Virus record (IMG/VR): IMGVR_UViG_3300043392_000025
Coordinates: 1 to 33,066 of that record
Length of the DNA: 33,066 nt
Direction: 5' to 3' (one strand)
Origin: a virus
Program-made: the position numbers and the translations under genes
The notes under the pieces: model-generated
Seen by the model: the letters and a program-made list of their open reading frames with translations, nothing else
The model's database searches: none
Told to the model about the DNA's origin: nothing
Shown: piece after piece, positions 14,867-24,258 of the stretch
How the letters are laid out: the number at the start of each line of letters is the position of its first letter
How positions within the stretch are numbered: position 1 is the first letter of the stretch

Positions 14867-16645
14867 TTAAAATTTAGATGCGTTTTCTATTCGTTTAATT
14901 CTTTTCTGTGATCCAGTTATGTCAGACTCAACTACATAAGCACGGGCCACCACATTTGAGATCGTATTCAAACTTTGTTGATCCAATCGAGTCGCCTGCG
15001 GTGCCTGGTATTGTGGCATCACTGGGGCCGATGTGGAAATACTCGGAGTCGAAACAGATCCGCCGTTTCCTGGTGCCTGAGAAAGGATCGATTTTGCCTG
15101 GGCGATGTTTGCCAGGATCCGGATGATACCAGTCGCAAACTGAGAAATACCGGCCCCTCCAAAAGTCACGGCATTCGCCGGGTTTGCCTCTGAACTTGCG
15201 GTCAAAGATGAAATCGCCACCGCAGTGTCCACTGCCACCTGGCCCAGTGCCAAACCTTTTTGTAGATCAGATCCTTGTTCTGCCATTCCAGAGAGTGCAC
15301 CCAGGGCATTTCCAATCGCCTCCGCATTTTGCAGGCGGATCTGGCGGTTCAAATTATCGACCTTTGTCTGATCCTGAGTCTTTGCGATGGATGTATCCAT
15401 CGACTTCATGATCATTTTTTCTGTTTTCTCCCTTGACTTTTGCTCTTTCTCAGATCTCTTTTCTAAATCTTTTAGTCTTTTATCTGCATAATCTTTGTTA
15501 CCTTCTATTTCTTTTTCCCTCTGCTCTCTAATTAATTTGATCGCCTGGTCATCATACCACTTTTTAGCCATCAATTTAGCACCCTCAGAATCTTTGAACA
15601 TTTCAAGATCAAGATCATACTGATCCTTCAAGATTCCCATCCTAATCTCAAACTCTGATTTTCCCGCTTTGTTAAAATCAGTTAATCGTGCGATTCTCTT
15701 TTCCTGGCTATCGATCCATTTTTGATCCGCTTCCTCTTGCAGTCTCGCCTCCTCTGCAAGTCGCTTCTCAGTTGCCAATCGCATTTTTTCATTTACCTTG
15801 ACATACTGATCCGCCTTTCTTTCCTCTCTCGCCAGTTGATCATTTTTGAGATCCTTGTCAAGTTCATTGAATAGTTTCTCATCGGCCGATGCCTCGCCAA
15901 GTGCTCTCGCTTTTGCCTTAACTTTTAATCGGCTGAACTTATCCTCGATTGCGTAGATTTCCTCTTCACTGGCATTTTTGAGTTTTGCCTGGACTATTGC
16001 CTCTCTTCGTAATCTTTCCAAAGATTCAATTTCATTGTCTCTCTGGCTCTTGATTTGTTTCTCTGTATCCTCTCGTAATTTCTTTAATTTTTCCCTTACC
16101 TTCTCAATCCCTTCCGCATAATCCTGCCAAAGGATATATCCTTCCGCCAGTGCAATAGCCATGGCACCCAAACCGGTAGTTAAAATTGCACCCCTTAAAG
16201 TTGCAAACGATTCTACTACCTGAGTCTTAATCACCAAAGCAAGGTTTGCAAACGCATCCTTTGCTCCTAAAATACTATTAATACCTTCCGATAGTGCCAG
16301 GGCTCCCTGGACTTTCAAAAGTTGCTTTTGCAGATTTTCGCTTTCGGATCCAAATAAGGCCAGGGCTCCCTGGGTTGCAGAGAATGCACCTGCCACACCT
16401 TGAATCGAGGTAGAGAATGATCTGAACTTCGCATCTGGATTGAAGGCATCAATAGTGTCACGGGCATCACCGATCCGATCTTTTAATTCGGCGGTTCTCC
16501 TTGCGACCTTTGCAATTTCCTCCGATGTAGCCCCTGCGGTGTTCTGCAATTTCACTAACTCCATAGTGGCCTCACGCAACTGAGTGCGGAGGCTCCTGGT
16601 GTCTGCGGTCAATTCTACCCCTACCTTTGTATTATTATCTGCCAT
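14867..16645 (-). CDS. Tape measure protein
   Basis: A 592-residue protein. The N-terminus (VELTADTRSLRTQLREATME, VARRTAELKDRIG) matches tape measure openings. A hydrophobic segment at about 146-171 is followed by a very long charged coiled coil (about 175-410) and an Ala/Gly-rich hydrophobic region at about 440-510, the usual membrane-insertion part. It fixes tail length and is ejected during infection. At roughly 1.5 angstrom per residue it would set a tail of about 90 nm. It follows two tail protein genes and precedes the head genes, an unusual order. Confidence 0.85.
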   Translation of the reverse strand: MADNNTKVGVELTADTRSLRTQLREATMELVKLQNTAGATSEEIAKVARRTAELKDRIGDARDTIDAFNPDAKFRSFSTSIQGVAGAFSATQGALALFGSESENLQKQLLKVQGALALSEGINSILGAKDAFANLALVIKTQVVESFATLRGAILTTGLGAMAIALAEGYILWQDYAEGIEKVREKLKKLREDTEKQIKSQRDNEIESLERLRREAIVQAKLKNASEEEIYAIEDKFSRLKVKAKARALGEASADEKLFNELDKDLKNDQLAREERKADQYVKVNEKMRLATEKRLAEEARLQEEADQKWIDSQEKRIARLTDFNKAGKSEFEIRMGILKDQYDLDLEMFKDSEGAKLMAKKWYDDQAIKLIREQREKEIEGNKDYADKRLKDLEKRSEKEQKSREKTEKMIMKSMDTSIAKTQDQTKVDNLNRQIRLQNAEAIGNALGALSGMAEQGSDLQKGLALGQVAVDTAVAISSLTASSEANPANAVTFGGAGISQFATGIIRILANIAQAKSILSQAPGNGGSVSTPSISTSAPVMPQYQAPQATRLDQQSLNTISNVVARAYVVESDITGSQKRIKRIENASKF

Positions 16646-16646
16646 C

Positions 16647-18800
16647 TTAATAAATTAGTTCGATCACCTTTAAAAGTTCTACCTGCGTGGTTTTGTTTTC
16701 CGTTGGATTGTAGTCGATGATCTTATTCAATCGCCATAAAGATCCATCGATGTAGATCAGTCGAGAAAAATCCAAATTTGATACATCCTCGACTTTTAGA
16801 TATACATAGCACGATAGCAATTTACTATCTCGATTAGTGATCTCTGCGATGTAATTTCCCCAATAAGCCGTGAATAAATTGGTCGTTGGGTATTTGCCAG
16901 TGATCGTGAACAATAATTCGCCAGGCACACCAAATGAGATGTCATTTGTTGGTGTTTCTGGATGGTTCAAATGAGATGCGAATCCGTAGTCATATCCGGT
17001 CCATAAATTATTCGTAGATTGACCAGATCTGTGTATCCCTTTTATTTTCCAACTACTCACATCTGAGATCTTATGAAATTGCATGATGCGGATATTATTA
17101 TCCTGCGACTCTTCGACTCCATCATTTACCGCATAAAGGGCACACGCTAATTTATCATCACCAGATCTCGCCACTAAAATCGATGGTGAAAATATTACCT
17201 TGACCTCATTACGATCATCTGTGAATGCGAATTTTGAATCGAGTTTGCGATCACCATACGACTCATTATATTTTTTGAAATATGCCTCATTGTGGAAATC
17301 AGAATCCTCAGTGAATAGGAAATCAAAATATCTCGAATTAAGTTCAGACATCGGCTTGATAGACATCGGCTTTGATCGGTCCACCTTTGTGGTCCAGTCT
17401 AAATTTCCGCCACCTGATCCAGAAACTAAAAATAAACCAGATGAGTCGCCAGACTCTCCATGCAATAATAGATCGTTTGGTGTGTCGATCTGCAAACCAG
17501 ATCCTCCTTCCTGGTAAAAATCCACATACGGCTCAATGATCAAATGATTTTTACGATCATTATCCTCGTAAATATACAGATTGAACATTCGACAAATCGA
17601 CTGCAAAAAATCCTTTTGCTCAATCCCTTTCGGAAGGAGTGCCTGCATCGATAGGTATGCCCCATAGATCGCCTCACTTGGTAGTTTTGAATTACTCAAA
17701 AAGTCAAAGGAGAAATCTGTGGTAGTCAAATCAAAATTTGAGTTCGATGTAAACTGAACATAAAACTCGCCATTGGTTGAGATCGTTTCCTGGACAGATT
17801 CAAACACATCAAATGTGACATCAAGCCCCTCAGTCGAGGCGATTGGTAAATCGATGATTATGTTTCCGGCATAATATACTCGGATATTTACCTGGTGAGT
17901 CGAGTTCAAAATGAATGATCCCCTGATCGTTGCCTCTCCCGTGGTCGATGTGGCTCCGGTATATTTAAAAACCGCATTGTCTGTGACATCGAATAAATAA
18001 AGATTGTACCCAGAAAACTCCACCACTGCGATCGCATCGGATGCGGTGAACCCTCGTGAATATGCTGACACCAGGTCATCGACTATCTGTTCTAGTTCTG
18101 CTTTTGAGTTTGGAATAATCAGCGATTTGAATATCTCGGTATTAAAAAAATTCGACTCATAGGTGTATTCTGCATTTTTGATAATCTCTTCACAGATCTC
18201 TTTCACAAAAAATGCCGGTCTGAATGCGTTCAGATGGTAGTCGTTTGTTCCTGCTTTACAGAATCCATAATCGACCAAAGGATAAACCACACCGGAAGGA
18301 TATGATCTATTCCATGATGCGGTCACGACATTCTCATCCCAGTTCTCATCATAGTCTCCAAACTTAGAAAGGTCCTCGACAAGTGTCTTATTATTCAAAA
18401 GTTTACCAATCTGATTCACAAATCCGCCTAACTCTCCAAACACACTACACTCATATTCTGGGATCCCATTCTCCACCTTAATCTCCATCAATCGGATCAC
18501 ACCTTTGAACACTTGAATCTTGTTGATAAAGATCTGACATCCGGCTTGTTTCGATGGGTTGAAATTGTATCCGACATTCACATCATCCATGTTGATCCCG
18601 TAGTGATTCGATGATCCAAACTCGTAGATGTGTCCAAATACTTTATTGTTTGATGCTGATCCTGGGATCGTTATGGTCTTGGAATAGTTTGTATCCCTGG
18701 ATGCAAAATCTTTGATGTCATCGACTGCATAGTTTAACTCTGCAGCAAACGAGTCATCAAGGTTCAACTTTACTCCTTCTACGAAAATCTCTGCGATCAT
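16647..18800 (-). CDS. Tail-tip/hub protein
   Basis: A 717-residue protein. The N-terminal VEGVKLNLDDSFAAELNYAV and SRDTNYSKTITIPGSASNNK are, as far as I recall, typical of a large tail protein family in Bacteroidetes siphoviruses. It is beta-rich throughout, with an internal EQKDFLQSICRMFNLYIYED motif like hub or tail-lysin domains. It shares one base with the preceding tail protein gene and is followed by the tape measure gene, so a distal tail or hub role is likely. No peptidoglycan-hydrolase motif seen. Confidence 0.65.
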   Translation of the reverse strand: MIAEIFVEGVKLNLDDSFAAELNYAVDDIKDFASRDTNYSKTITIPGSASNNKVFGHIYEFGSSNHYGINMDDVNVGYNFNPSKQAGCQIFINKIQVFKGVIRLMEIKVENGIPEYECSVFGELGGFVNQIGKLLNNKTLVEDLSKFGDYDENWDENVVTASWNRSYPSGVVYPLVDYGFCKAGTNDYHLNAFRPAFFVKEICEEIIKNAEYTYESNFFNTEIFKSLIIPNSKAELEQIVDDLVSAYSRGFTASDAIAVVEFSGYNLYLFDVTDNAVFKYTGATSTTGEATIRGSFILNSTHQVNIRVYYAGNIIIDLPIASTEGLDVTFDVFESVQETISTNGEFYVQFTSNSNFDLTTTDFSFDFLSNSKLPSEAIYGAYLSMQALLPKGIEQKDFLQSICRMFNLYIYEDNDRKNHLIIEPYVDFYQEGGSGLQIDTPNDLLLHGESGDSSGLFLVSGSGGGNLDWTTKVDRSKPMSIKPMSELNSRYFDFLFTEDSDFHNEAYFKKYNESYGDRKLDSKFAFTDDRNEVKVIFSPSILVARSGDDKLACALYAVNDGVEESQDNNIRIMQFHKISDVSSWKIKGIHRSGQSTNNLWTGYDYGFASHLNHPETPTNDISFGVPGELLFTITGKYPTTNLFTAYWGNYIAEITNRDSKLLSCYVYLKVEDVSNLDFSRLIYIDGSLWRLNKIIDYNPTENKTTQVELLKVIELIY

Positions 18801-19945
18801 TATCTGAACTGGCTAAATTGTTTTACTCCTAAATCGAAATTCAAATCATATTGAAACATGCGATCTGCGGTGTTGTTTTTTTCTTCCCATGATGTCTCCT
18901 TAAAAATGATCGGGAAATAATGATCATTCCCATTATCTATTTTGTACAAATACACCTCAGATGATGAAAGCAATTCGGCCCCATGATTGTAGTCAGTTAC
19001 CGATAAATAATCAGACACCACCTTCATCCCTTTGTCAATCATTGTCGCAAATGATCGCATCCCACCAAAGTGAACATTTGACACCTGATTCACCATTGAT
19101 GTTCCTGATCTGGTAAACTCTGCGGTCGAATATGTCGATCGAGTTGATCGTTCCTGGGACTTGCTCAGTAATCTGAAAACAAATGAGTCGTATCCACCAA
19201 GGCGATTCAAGAAAACAATTTGAACCGGTGTAAATCTTGGGGCACAGACTTGTTTTAATATGATCGAGTCCCCTCCTATTGTCACCTTGTACTTGTAAGT
19301 CGATGATGTAATGAATGTCGATCCCAGGTAGGTGTTGATTGCATAAGGAGATAGATCTAAAAGTAAACCCTTTGCGGATGATATTGTCCCACCAGTTTGG
19401 GCCGTTCCGTCATTAGATCCGTTCTCGTTTAACTTTTGAATTGTGGCCGTGATTGCATTCGCATCCGGATTGAAAAATGATATGTAGAATTTTTCCCCAT
19501 TTAACACCTGGGCGTTCACTCTATCCCTGGCAGTCAGAAACTTATTTGCATACGATGAGATCGTGTTCTTAAAAATGTCCTGGCTATAATTGTAGGCGGT
19601 ATAAGTGCGTGACTCTAAACCAGTGTAAGTGATACCACCAAAGTCCTCACCAAATTCGATTGTGTAATCGATCGACATTAGATCCCCAGAATTTTGAAGG
19701 ATTGCGGATCCACTTGTGGCAAAAATACGACTCGCATAGTTTCGAATGATCGGAGACACATCAACTACGCCATATCCACCATTATCTGGATAATTACGCA
19801 GGGATGCGATGATCGATCCGTTCACCTTTAAGTCAAACACATATTTGAAACCTGGTTGTCCAGAGTTCGAACTCGACACAATGTGCCATAAATTCTCGTG
19901 TGCGGAGGCGAATGATCCTGGTCCGTTACTTACTACTATTGCCAT
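18800..19945 (-). CDS. Distal tail-associated protein
   Basis: A 381-residue beta-rich protein, N-terminus MAIVVSNGPGSFASAHENLW, then FDLKVNG and VDVSPIIRNY. Its pairing with the large hub-like gene, with stop and start sharing one base, suggests that the two form part of the tail tip. Specific function is not identifiable. It overlaps the tail-completion-like gene by 20 bases. Confidence 0.6.
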   Translation of the reverse strand: MAIVVSNGPGSFASAHENLWHIVSSSNSGQPGFKYVFDLKVNGSIIASLRNYPDNGGYGVVDVSPIIRNYASRIFATSGSAILQNSGDLMSIDYTIEFGEDFGGITYTGLESRTYTAYNYSQDIFKNTISSYANKFLTARDRVNAQVLNGEKFYISFFNPDANAITATIQKLNENGSNDGTAQTGGTISSAKGLLLDLSPYAINTYLGSTFITSSTYKYKVTIGGDSIILKQVCAPRFTPVQIVFLNRLGGYDSFVFRLLSKSQERSTRSTYSTAEFTRSGTSMVNQVSNVHFGGMRSFATMIDKGMKVVSDYLSVTDYNHGAELLSSSEVYLYKIDNGNDHYFPIIFKETSWEEKNNTADRMFQYDLNFDLGVKQFSQFR

Positions 19946-20615
19946 TTAAATTCTGTTTTATGTTTAATGCTATATCTTGCCCCATTGCCTTCGCCAGTTT
20001 TGCTTTGAACTCTGGACCAAATGCTATCGGGATATTATCCTCAAAAAATCCGAGTCTCGGAATACCTTTTCGCTTTATATTTTTAGCCGTATTCATCGCA
20101 AGTCTGCGGAGATTATTCTCTTTTTTTTCTGCAAGATCTGCGACTGATTTTCTCTTCTTTTGAAGGCCAGACAAACCTTTTTTCTGATCCTCATTTCTGA
20201 CATAGTTTTTGTGTCTGAGATACCACTGCATGATATTCTCTACAAACTTTTTCGATACATACAAATTTCTAAATTTGTACGGCGATGTCGATGGCTGACC
20301 ACTTTTGACTCCCTTGACACCTTTGTCATTGAAATCATAATATTCTTTTGCCGGATTATTTTTTGAATATCCGATCGTTATCGAATAGCTATTCCCTTTT
20401 TGGTTTATGGCTCCCACCTGGATGTCGGACATATTACCTTGATCCACCTTTCTGGCTCTTCGGATCTTTTGTTTGGCCTTATTCATTAGCACCACCGCAC
20501 CCTCCATGATGATCTTTTCGACCTCATTGAGTTCCACATTTTTAGTCTTATCGATCCCTATTCCACCCAGGAAATCATTGGATGCGGATGCTTGTGCTTT
20601 TTTAATGCTTGCCAT
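19926..20615 (-). CDS. Tail-completion/HK97 gp10-like protein
   Basis: A 229-residue, very basic protein. A helical start leads into EKIIMEGAVVLMNKAKQKIR and SYSITIGYSKNNPAKEYYDF, resembling the gp10/neck family that joins tail to head, where a helix is followed by an antiparallel sheet. The C-terminal half is lysine-rich and helical. The start overlaps the end of the frameshifted chaperone reading frame by 14 bases. A DNA-binding structural role is an alternative. Confidence 0.5.
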   Translation of the reverse strand: MASIKKAQASASNDFLGGIGIDKTKNVELNEVEKIIMEGAVVLMNKAKQKIRRARKVDQGNMSDIQVGAINQKGNSYSITIGYSKNNPAKEYYDFNDKGVKGVKSGQPSTSPYKFRNLYVSKKFVENIMQWYLRHKNYVRNEDQKKGLSGLQKKRKSVADLAEKKENNLRRLAMNTAKNIKRKGIPRLGFFEDNIPIAFGPEFKAKLAKAMGQDIALNIKQNLNGNSSK

Positions 20616-21365
20616 AGTTTTTAATCTGATCCTTATCGTATTGTGTTTTAGCCATCAAGTAACTCAGTGCGTTCAGTGCGTTAATTGTTGGCAGTTCATA
20701 CGCCTCCGCCAGTTTTATTCCTTCGTGTTCTGCGATGATCTTAGATTGATGAATCCATCCAAACTGGCGACTAAATCCTCCACTCGTTGTTCTGCCATTT
20801 TTGGACTCATCCCCATCGCCATCATTTTGGCGATCAAATAATCCTTTGAATCCTTTATCGAGGTCACGAATACTTGACAAAAAAAAACCACGGATCCGTA
20901 GATTTGTTCGTATGGTGCACCTAGTAAATCGTTCGCATACTCTTCGTGTTTACTCGCATCGTATTTCGCCACCTTCCACCCACGCCAGGTCCATTTCATT
21001 GGAAGGACCATCGAGGCTCCGATCTTGTGCATGTTGAACAATGTATCCTCTGCAAAATATTTGCTTTCGATGTACCTGGCAAAAGGCATGTTTCGGATGT
21101 CATAGACACACCGATATCTTTTTTTGCCTACCTTGATCACATCGACCGGTTTAGGTTGCGGTTCAGTCTTAGCCAGGAAATCGATCTCCTTGATCTGCTC
21201 ATTTAATTCCTTGACCATAAGAGAGTCGATCTCCGTTTCGGTCCGGTTTGTCATGATCGCCAGGGCTTTGATCGCCAGATCCAGGTCAGTGTCATGATCA
21301 TCTTTTTTCTTGATCATGTTCTGATACTGCTGAAACTGAAATAAGGTCACATCTTTCCAAGTCAT
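20602..21365 (-). CDS. Tail assembly chaperone, long form made by -1 ribosomal frameshift
   Basis: Reading the 0 frame from 21365 through codon 162 and slipping back one base on U9 (20879-20887) gives a 254-residue fusion. Its last 92 residues come from the -1 frame (SSIRDLDKGFKG to KNYGKH). That frame has no ATG; the first usable codon is the TTG at the slip site itself, so it is almost certainly reached by frameshifting. The added domain, FGWIHQSKIIAEHEGIKL then INALNALSYLMAKTQY, resembles the T domain of tail chaperones. Short (G-like) and long (G-T-like) forms together load the tape measure and tube proteins during tail assembly in many siphoviruses. Confidence 0.75.
20715..21365 (-). CDS. 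Tail assembly chaperone, short form
   Basis: A 216-residue helical protein beginning MTWKDVTLFQFQQYQNMIKK, then a mid-region GKKRYRCVYDIRNMPFARYI, the layout of tail assembly chaperones of Bacteroidetes phages (helical start, then a strand region and more helices). It is the first gene after the terminase and before tail genes. Codons 158-163 carry the slippery U9 run that allows the -1 shift into the fused form. Continued 0-frame reading gives 54 residues past the slip before the stop. Confidence 0.75.
   Translation of the reverse strand: MTWKDVTLFQFQQYQNMIKKKDDHDTDLDLAIKALAIMTNRTETEIDSLMVKELNEQIKEIDFLAKTEPQPKPVDVIKVGKKRYRCVYDIRNMPFARYIESKYFAEDTLFNMHKIGASMVLPMKWTWRGWKVAKYDASKHEEYANDLLGAPYEQIYGSVVFFCQVFVTSIKDSKDYLIAKMMAMGMSPKMAEQRVEDLVASLDGFINLRSSQNTKE
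20879..20887 (-). other. U9 slippery site for -1 frameshift
   Basis: Nine consecutive T residues on the minus strand, read GTT TTT TTT TGT in the 0 frame. P- and A-site tRNAs can both re-pair after slipping one base, as in classic X-XXY-YYZ sites. The -1 frame is open from 20949 to 20602 and has no ATG. Confidence 0.75.
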
Positions 21366-21394
21366 ATTAAAAATAAATAGGTGTTTTGAAATTA

Positions 21395-22570
21395 TTATCC
21401 GAACGAATATCGACCGGTGCCAGATTTGAAATCAAATTTTCTCCACGCCAGGGCCAAACTACACACGCAGTCATCGTGGAAACCAGTGGGTGCCCCGTAT
21501 TTTATCCCGTGTGATCCATACTGAAACTCGAATATATCAAGTTCCTCTCTGATTGGACCATCCGGAAAATGAATCTTTTCTTGTTGAATCGCCATCTGCA
21601 AACCCATCATAATCTCTTGTTTGGATTGAGATGTAAATTTGAACGCCTCCACATCTAATCCCTCCCGTTGCAACTTTTCAGCGACTGGATCACCGACACC
21701 GGTGGCATCGATGCAGATCGGGGCTCTGGGTAGTGCCATGATCTTGGCGGATGTTGTATTCCAGTCCGCTTGAAAACGATCGAAATAACACACATTCCCT
21801 GCCATATCCAGGCCGATAATTGCGGTCCAGTCCGAATACTTAGCCAAGTCAATTCCGTAGCATTTAACGGGATTGTTTGTGATCGGTGACACACATCTGG
21901 CGATCGACTGGGATCCAAATGGATTCGCAGAGTTTTCCGAAAAGATCCCCAGGTATTCCTGGTTAAAAACTACCTCAGGCAGTTCCCTCTTTGCTGAGTC
22001 TATTTCTGAATTGTCTATGTATGGATTATCATAAGAGGTGAAATGGAAATACTCCCATTCTGGATCATTGGCACACTTCATCGAAAGTGCCTTAAAATAA
22101 TTGTTTCCCCTGGGTGTGCTGATAAATACCGCCCGGCCTTTGCGATCGGTCAGTGTTGGTCTGATCGCCTCAGTCCATCCCTTTTCGAGATCATTGATGA
22201 AGGCCGTTTCATCTACGATCACCCAGTCAAATGATGATCCCCTCAGGTTGTCCAGTCGTTCGCCAGTAAAAAACCTGATCGTGCCTCCGCTTACAAACTT
22301 AAATTCAAGATCAGATTTGTTCTTTTCGCTGATCTGATCCGGGATCCGCATGGACATCACACGGAAAAATAACTTTGATAGCAGGAATGTGGGTGTAATA
22401 TAGGCCACTTGCTTGCCATTAATAGCCGATAAAATGGCGATAGTCTGGGAGATCACTGACTTCCCAAACCTTCGCCCTGCATTCACCACAATAAACCGCT
22501 TGTCAGACTTAATGATCTGCGATTGTTTCTCGTGTGGCTTCGGTAATTTTACGACTATTTTACCCATCAC
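21395..22570 (-). CDS. terL: Terminase large subunit
   Basis: A 391-residue protein with both domains. The ATPase has Walker A AGRRFGKS (31-38), Walker B VIVDE (117-121) and the coupling motif STPRG (151-155). The RNase H-like nuclease has GIDLAKYSDWT (D241), CIDATGVGD (D288) and FHDDC (D366/D367). It pumps DNA into the prohead and cuts concatemers. It overlaps the small subunit stop as ATGATG, supporting the first ATG. Compact for a TerL (usually about 420-550 residues), but no motif is missing. Confidence 0.95.
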   Translation of the reverse strand: MMGKIVVKLPKPHEKQSQIIKSDKRFIVVNAGRRFGKSVISQTIAILSAINGKQVAYITPTFLLSKLFFRVMSMRIPDQISEKNKSDLEFKFVSGGTIRFFTGERLDNLRGSSFDWVIVDETAFINDLEKGWTEAIRPTLTDRKGRAVFISTPRGNNYFKALSMKCANDPEWEYFHFTSYDNPYIDNSEIDSAKRELPEVVFNQEYLGIFSENSANPFGSQSIARCVSPITNNPVKCYGIDLAKYSDWTAIIGLDMAGNVCYFDRFQADWNTTSAKIMALPRAPICIDATGVGDPVAEKLQREGLDVEAFKFTSQSKQEIMMGLQMAIQQEKIHFPDGPIREELDIFEFQYGSHGIKYGAPTGFHDDCVCSLALAWRKFDFKSGTGRYSFG

Positions 22571-22995
22571 TTTGGTTCGATGTCATTTTCGTAGGTGATC
22601 ACGATCTCATGTTTCTCCTCATTCTTTGCTCGATCGGTCCATCCAAGTAAATTCTTTGCATAAAAAATACCCTTGCCCTCATTGGCCACAATATCACCCG
22701 CCAGTGCCCGAAACATCTCATCGATGTCGGACACCACCTGGTGCATCGGATGGCTTGGATTCCCCAGGACATTGTAGTAATTCCTTCGTTTGTAAAACTC
22801 CACGCCTTGCCTTGGTAGCCAGATCATCAAAAAATAGTTGATCGTTGGCAGGTGCCTCTCCTTGATCATCTTGATCCCCTGGGCGGTCGGGATCTCCTTA
22901 GATGAATTGAGGCAGTGGTCCACATACTTTTCCGCCCATTCCATGATCGCCTCTGGCTCATTGAATTTTATTGGTTGTCCGATTTTACCTGACAT
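22567..22995 (-). CDS. terS: Terminase small subunit
   Basis: A 142-residue helical protein directly before, and overlapping by 4 bases, the large subunit gene. IMEWAEKYVDHCL, then PTINYFLMIWLPRQGVEFYKR, is a helix-turn-helix-like N-terminal region as in small terminases that recognise packaging sites. The later IFYAKNLLGWTDRAKNEEKH, ending in acidic residues, resembles their oligomerisation and large-subunit contact tail. Confidence 0.85.
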   Translation of the reverse strand: MSGKIGQPIKFNEPEAIMEWAEKYVDHCLNSSKEIPTAQGIKMIKERHLPTINYFLMIWLPRQGVEFYKRRNYYNVLGNPSHPMHQVVSDIDEMFRALAGDIVANEGKGIFYAKNLLGWTDRAKNEEKHEIVITYENDIEPK

Positions 22996-23000
22996 TATTT

Positions 23001-24020
23001 TTATTGGTTTAGTAGTCCTTTATAGATAGCCGATCGATATTCATTTAGCTTGAAAATATCAAAATGCTTGCGGACATATTCCCCATTAGACTGACCGAAA
23101 TCATCTCGCATCTGCTTACTGAATGCCATTCTCTTCATGTCTCTCTCCCAGTTTTCTACTTTGAAAACATGCGGTAAATCCTGGTAAGGATCTCGATCCC
23201 ATGTCATGATCGGAATATTTTTCGCACCGGCTTCCAGGGCTTTAAGATTTGACTTCATGGCATTAAATTTATTCAATAATAACGGGGCCACCAGGACATC
23301 CGCCACATTGTAGAAATTCATGTATTGATCCACTGGCATCGATTCAATGATCGCATGATCCAGTTTACCTCCTGCGGTGAAATGACTGGCCATCTGATCC
23401 CATTGGAATGCGTTCACTTTGTTATATCCACATAGGATCATCTTGGCCGACTCAGTGAAGGACTTTTGTTTTGCCAGTTCACGCATCGGAGTTTTTAACA
23501 TTGCCAGGTCAGGAAGGTGAGTCACAGATCCAGTGTGTACAAAATTTACTTTGTCATGATCCTGGCGGAGGCTCACAAATTGGTCCTTATCAAATGGCAG
23601 GCCGTTTGGAATGATGTCACACTTTTTGTTGATCTTGATGATCTCAGCCCATAGCCGTGAATTTGTAGTCGTAACCAGATCCGCAGTCTTGATGTTGAAT
23701 TTGATCAAAGATGGGATCGAGTTCTTTATGTACACCGGTCGCATAATGTGCTGAGAATTTAGATCCCAATAGTCATCAATATCGACTACCAGTTTAAATC
23801 CATATTTCGCCTTTAATGACTGGATTTCATACCAGTGGATCCCTTCAAAATATCTGTTCACTACTACCAGATTAATCTTCTTTTCTTTGATGATCTCTTC
23901 TGTGATCGTGTCAGTTATCATGAGATACTCCTTCGCCATCAATGACAAAGGAAGGGCCAGTCTGTGATAGGTCACACCTGAGTGTCTATTTCCGACTGCG
24001 AGAATTCTTAGGTTTTGCAT
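23001..24020 (-). CDS. GT-B fold glycosyltransferase
   Basis: A 339-residue protein. The N-terminal Rossmann-like half has ILAVGNRHSGVTYHRL, VVVNRYF and VVDIDDYW. The linker PNGLPFD leads into a second Rossmann domain (VNFVHTGS, MILCGYN) and a C-terminal NLKALEAGAKNIPIMTW that resembles the acidic nucleotide-sugar-binding region of GT4-type enzymes. Likely transfers a sugar to a phage or host acceptor such as virion protein or surface glycan. Base J-like or DNA sugar addition cannot be excluded. It stands alone between regulatory genes and the terminase, far from the other glycosyltransferase candidate. Confidence 0.8.
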   Translation of the reverse strand: MQNLRILAVGNRHSGVTYHRLALPLSLMAKEYLMITDTITEEIIKEKKINLVVVNRYFEGIHWYEIQSLKAKYGFKLVVDIDDYWDLNSQHIMRPVYIKNSIPSLIKFNIKTADLVTTTNSRLWAEIIKINKKCDIIPNGLPFDKDQFVSLRQDHDKVNFVHTGSVTHLPDLAMLKTPMRELAKQKSFTESAKMILCGYNKVNAFQWDQMASHFTAGGKLDHAIIESMPVDQYMNFYNVADVLVAPLLLNKFNAMKSNLKALEAGAKNIPIMTWDRDPYQDLPHVFKVENWERDMKRMAFSKQMRDDFGQSNGEYVRKHFDIFKLNEYRSAIYKGLLNQ

Positions 24021-24258
24021 ATGCTTTTGTTTTACGGGTTTCGATTGTTTCTTTAAATTTTTTGCTTAACTCTTGCAACATCCGGAAAACACACCGGGAA
24101 CAATTTGAGTTCAGGCGAAATTCTGGTGAGATCGTTCTGTGGTAGATCCTTTGGTATTCATCCAGGATGTCATAGTTTATGTGGCGACAGAATCCCAGTT
24201 CAATCGCTTCAAAGTTTACGATGTGATCCTGGCAGAATTTGAAATCTTGCTCGTTCAT
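23986..24258 (-). CDS. Small Cys-containing hypothetical protein
   Basis: A 90-residue protein with single Cys at about 9 and 24 and C53-x-x-C56, suggesting a metal-binding knuckle, followed by a very basic tail (KTKAYAKPKNSRSRK). Its end overlaps the glycosyltransferase gene by 35 bases and its start overlaps the next membrane protein gene by 4. Function unknown. Confidence 0.65.
   Translation of the reverse strand: MNEQDFKFCQDHIVNFEAIELGFCRHINYDILDEYQRIYHRTISPEFRLNSNCSRCVFRMLQELSKKFKETIETRKTKAYAKPKNSRSRK

Noticed and set aside
20602-20880. Independent 92-residue gene starting at TTG
   Set aside because: The TTG lies exactly at the U9 slip site and there is no ATG; a -1 frameshift explains the frame better.
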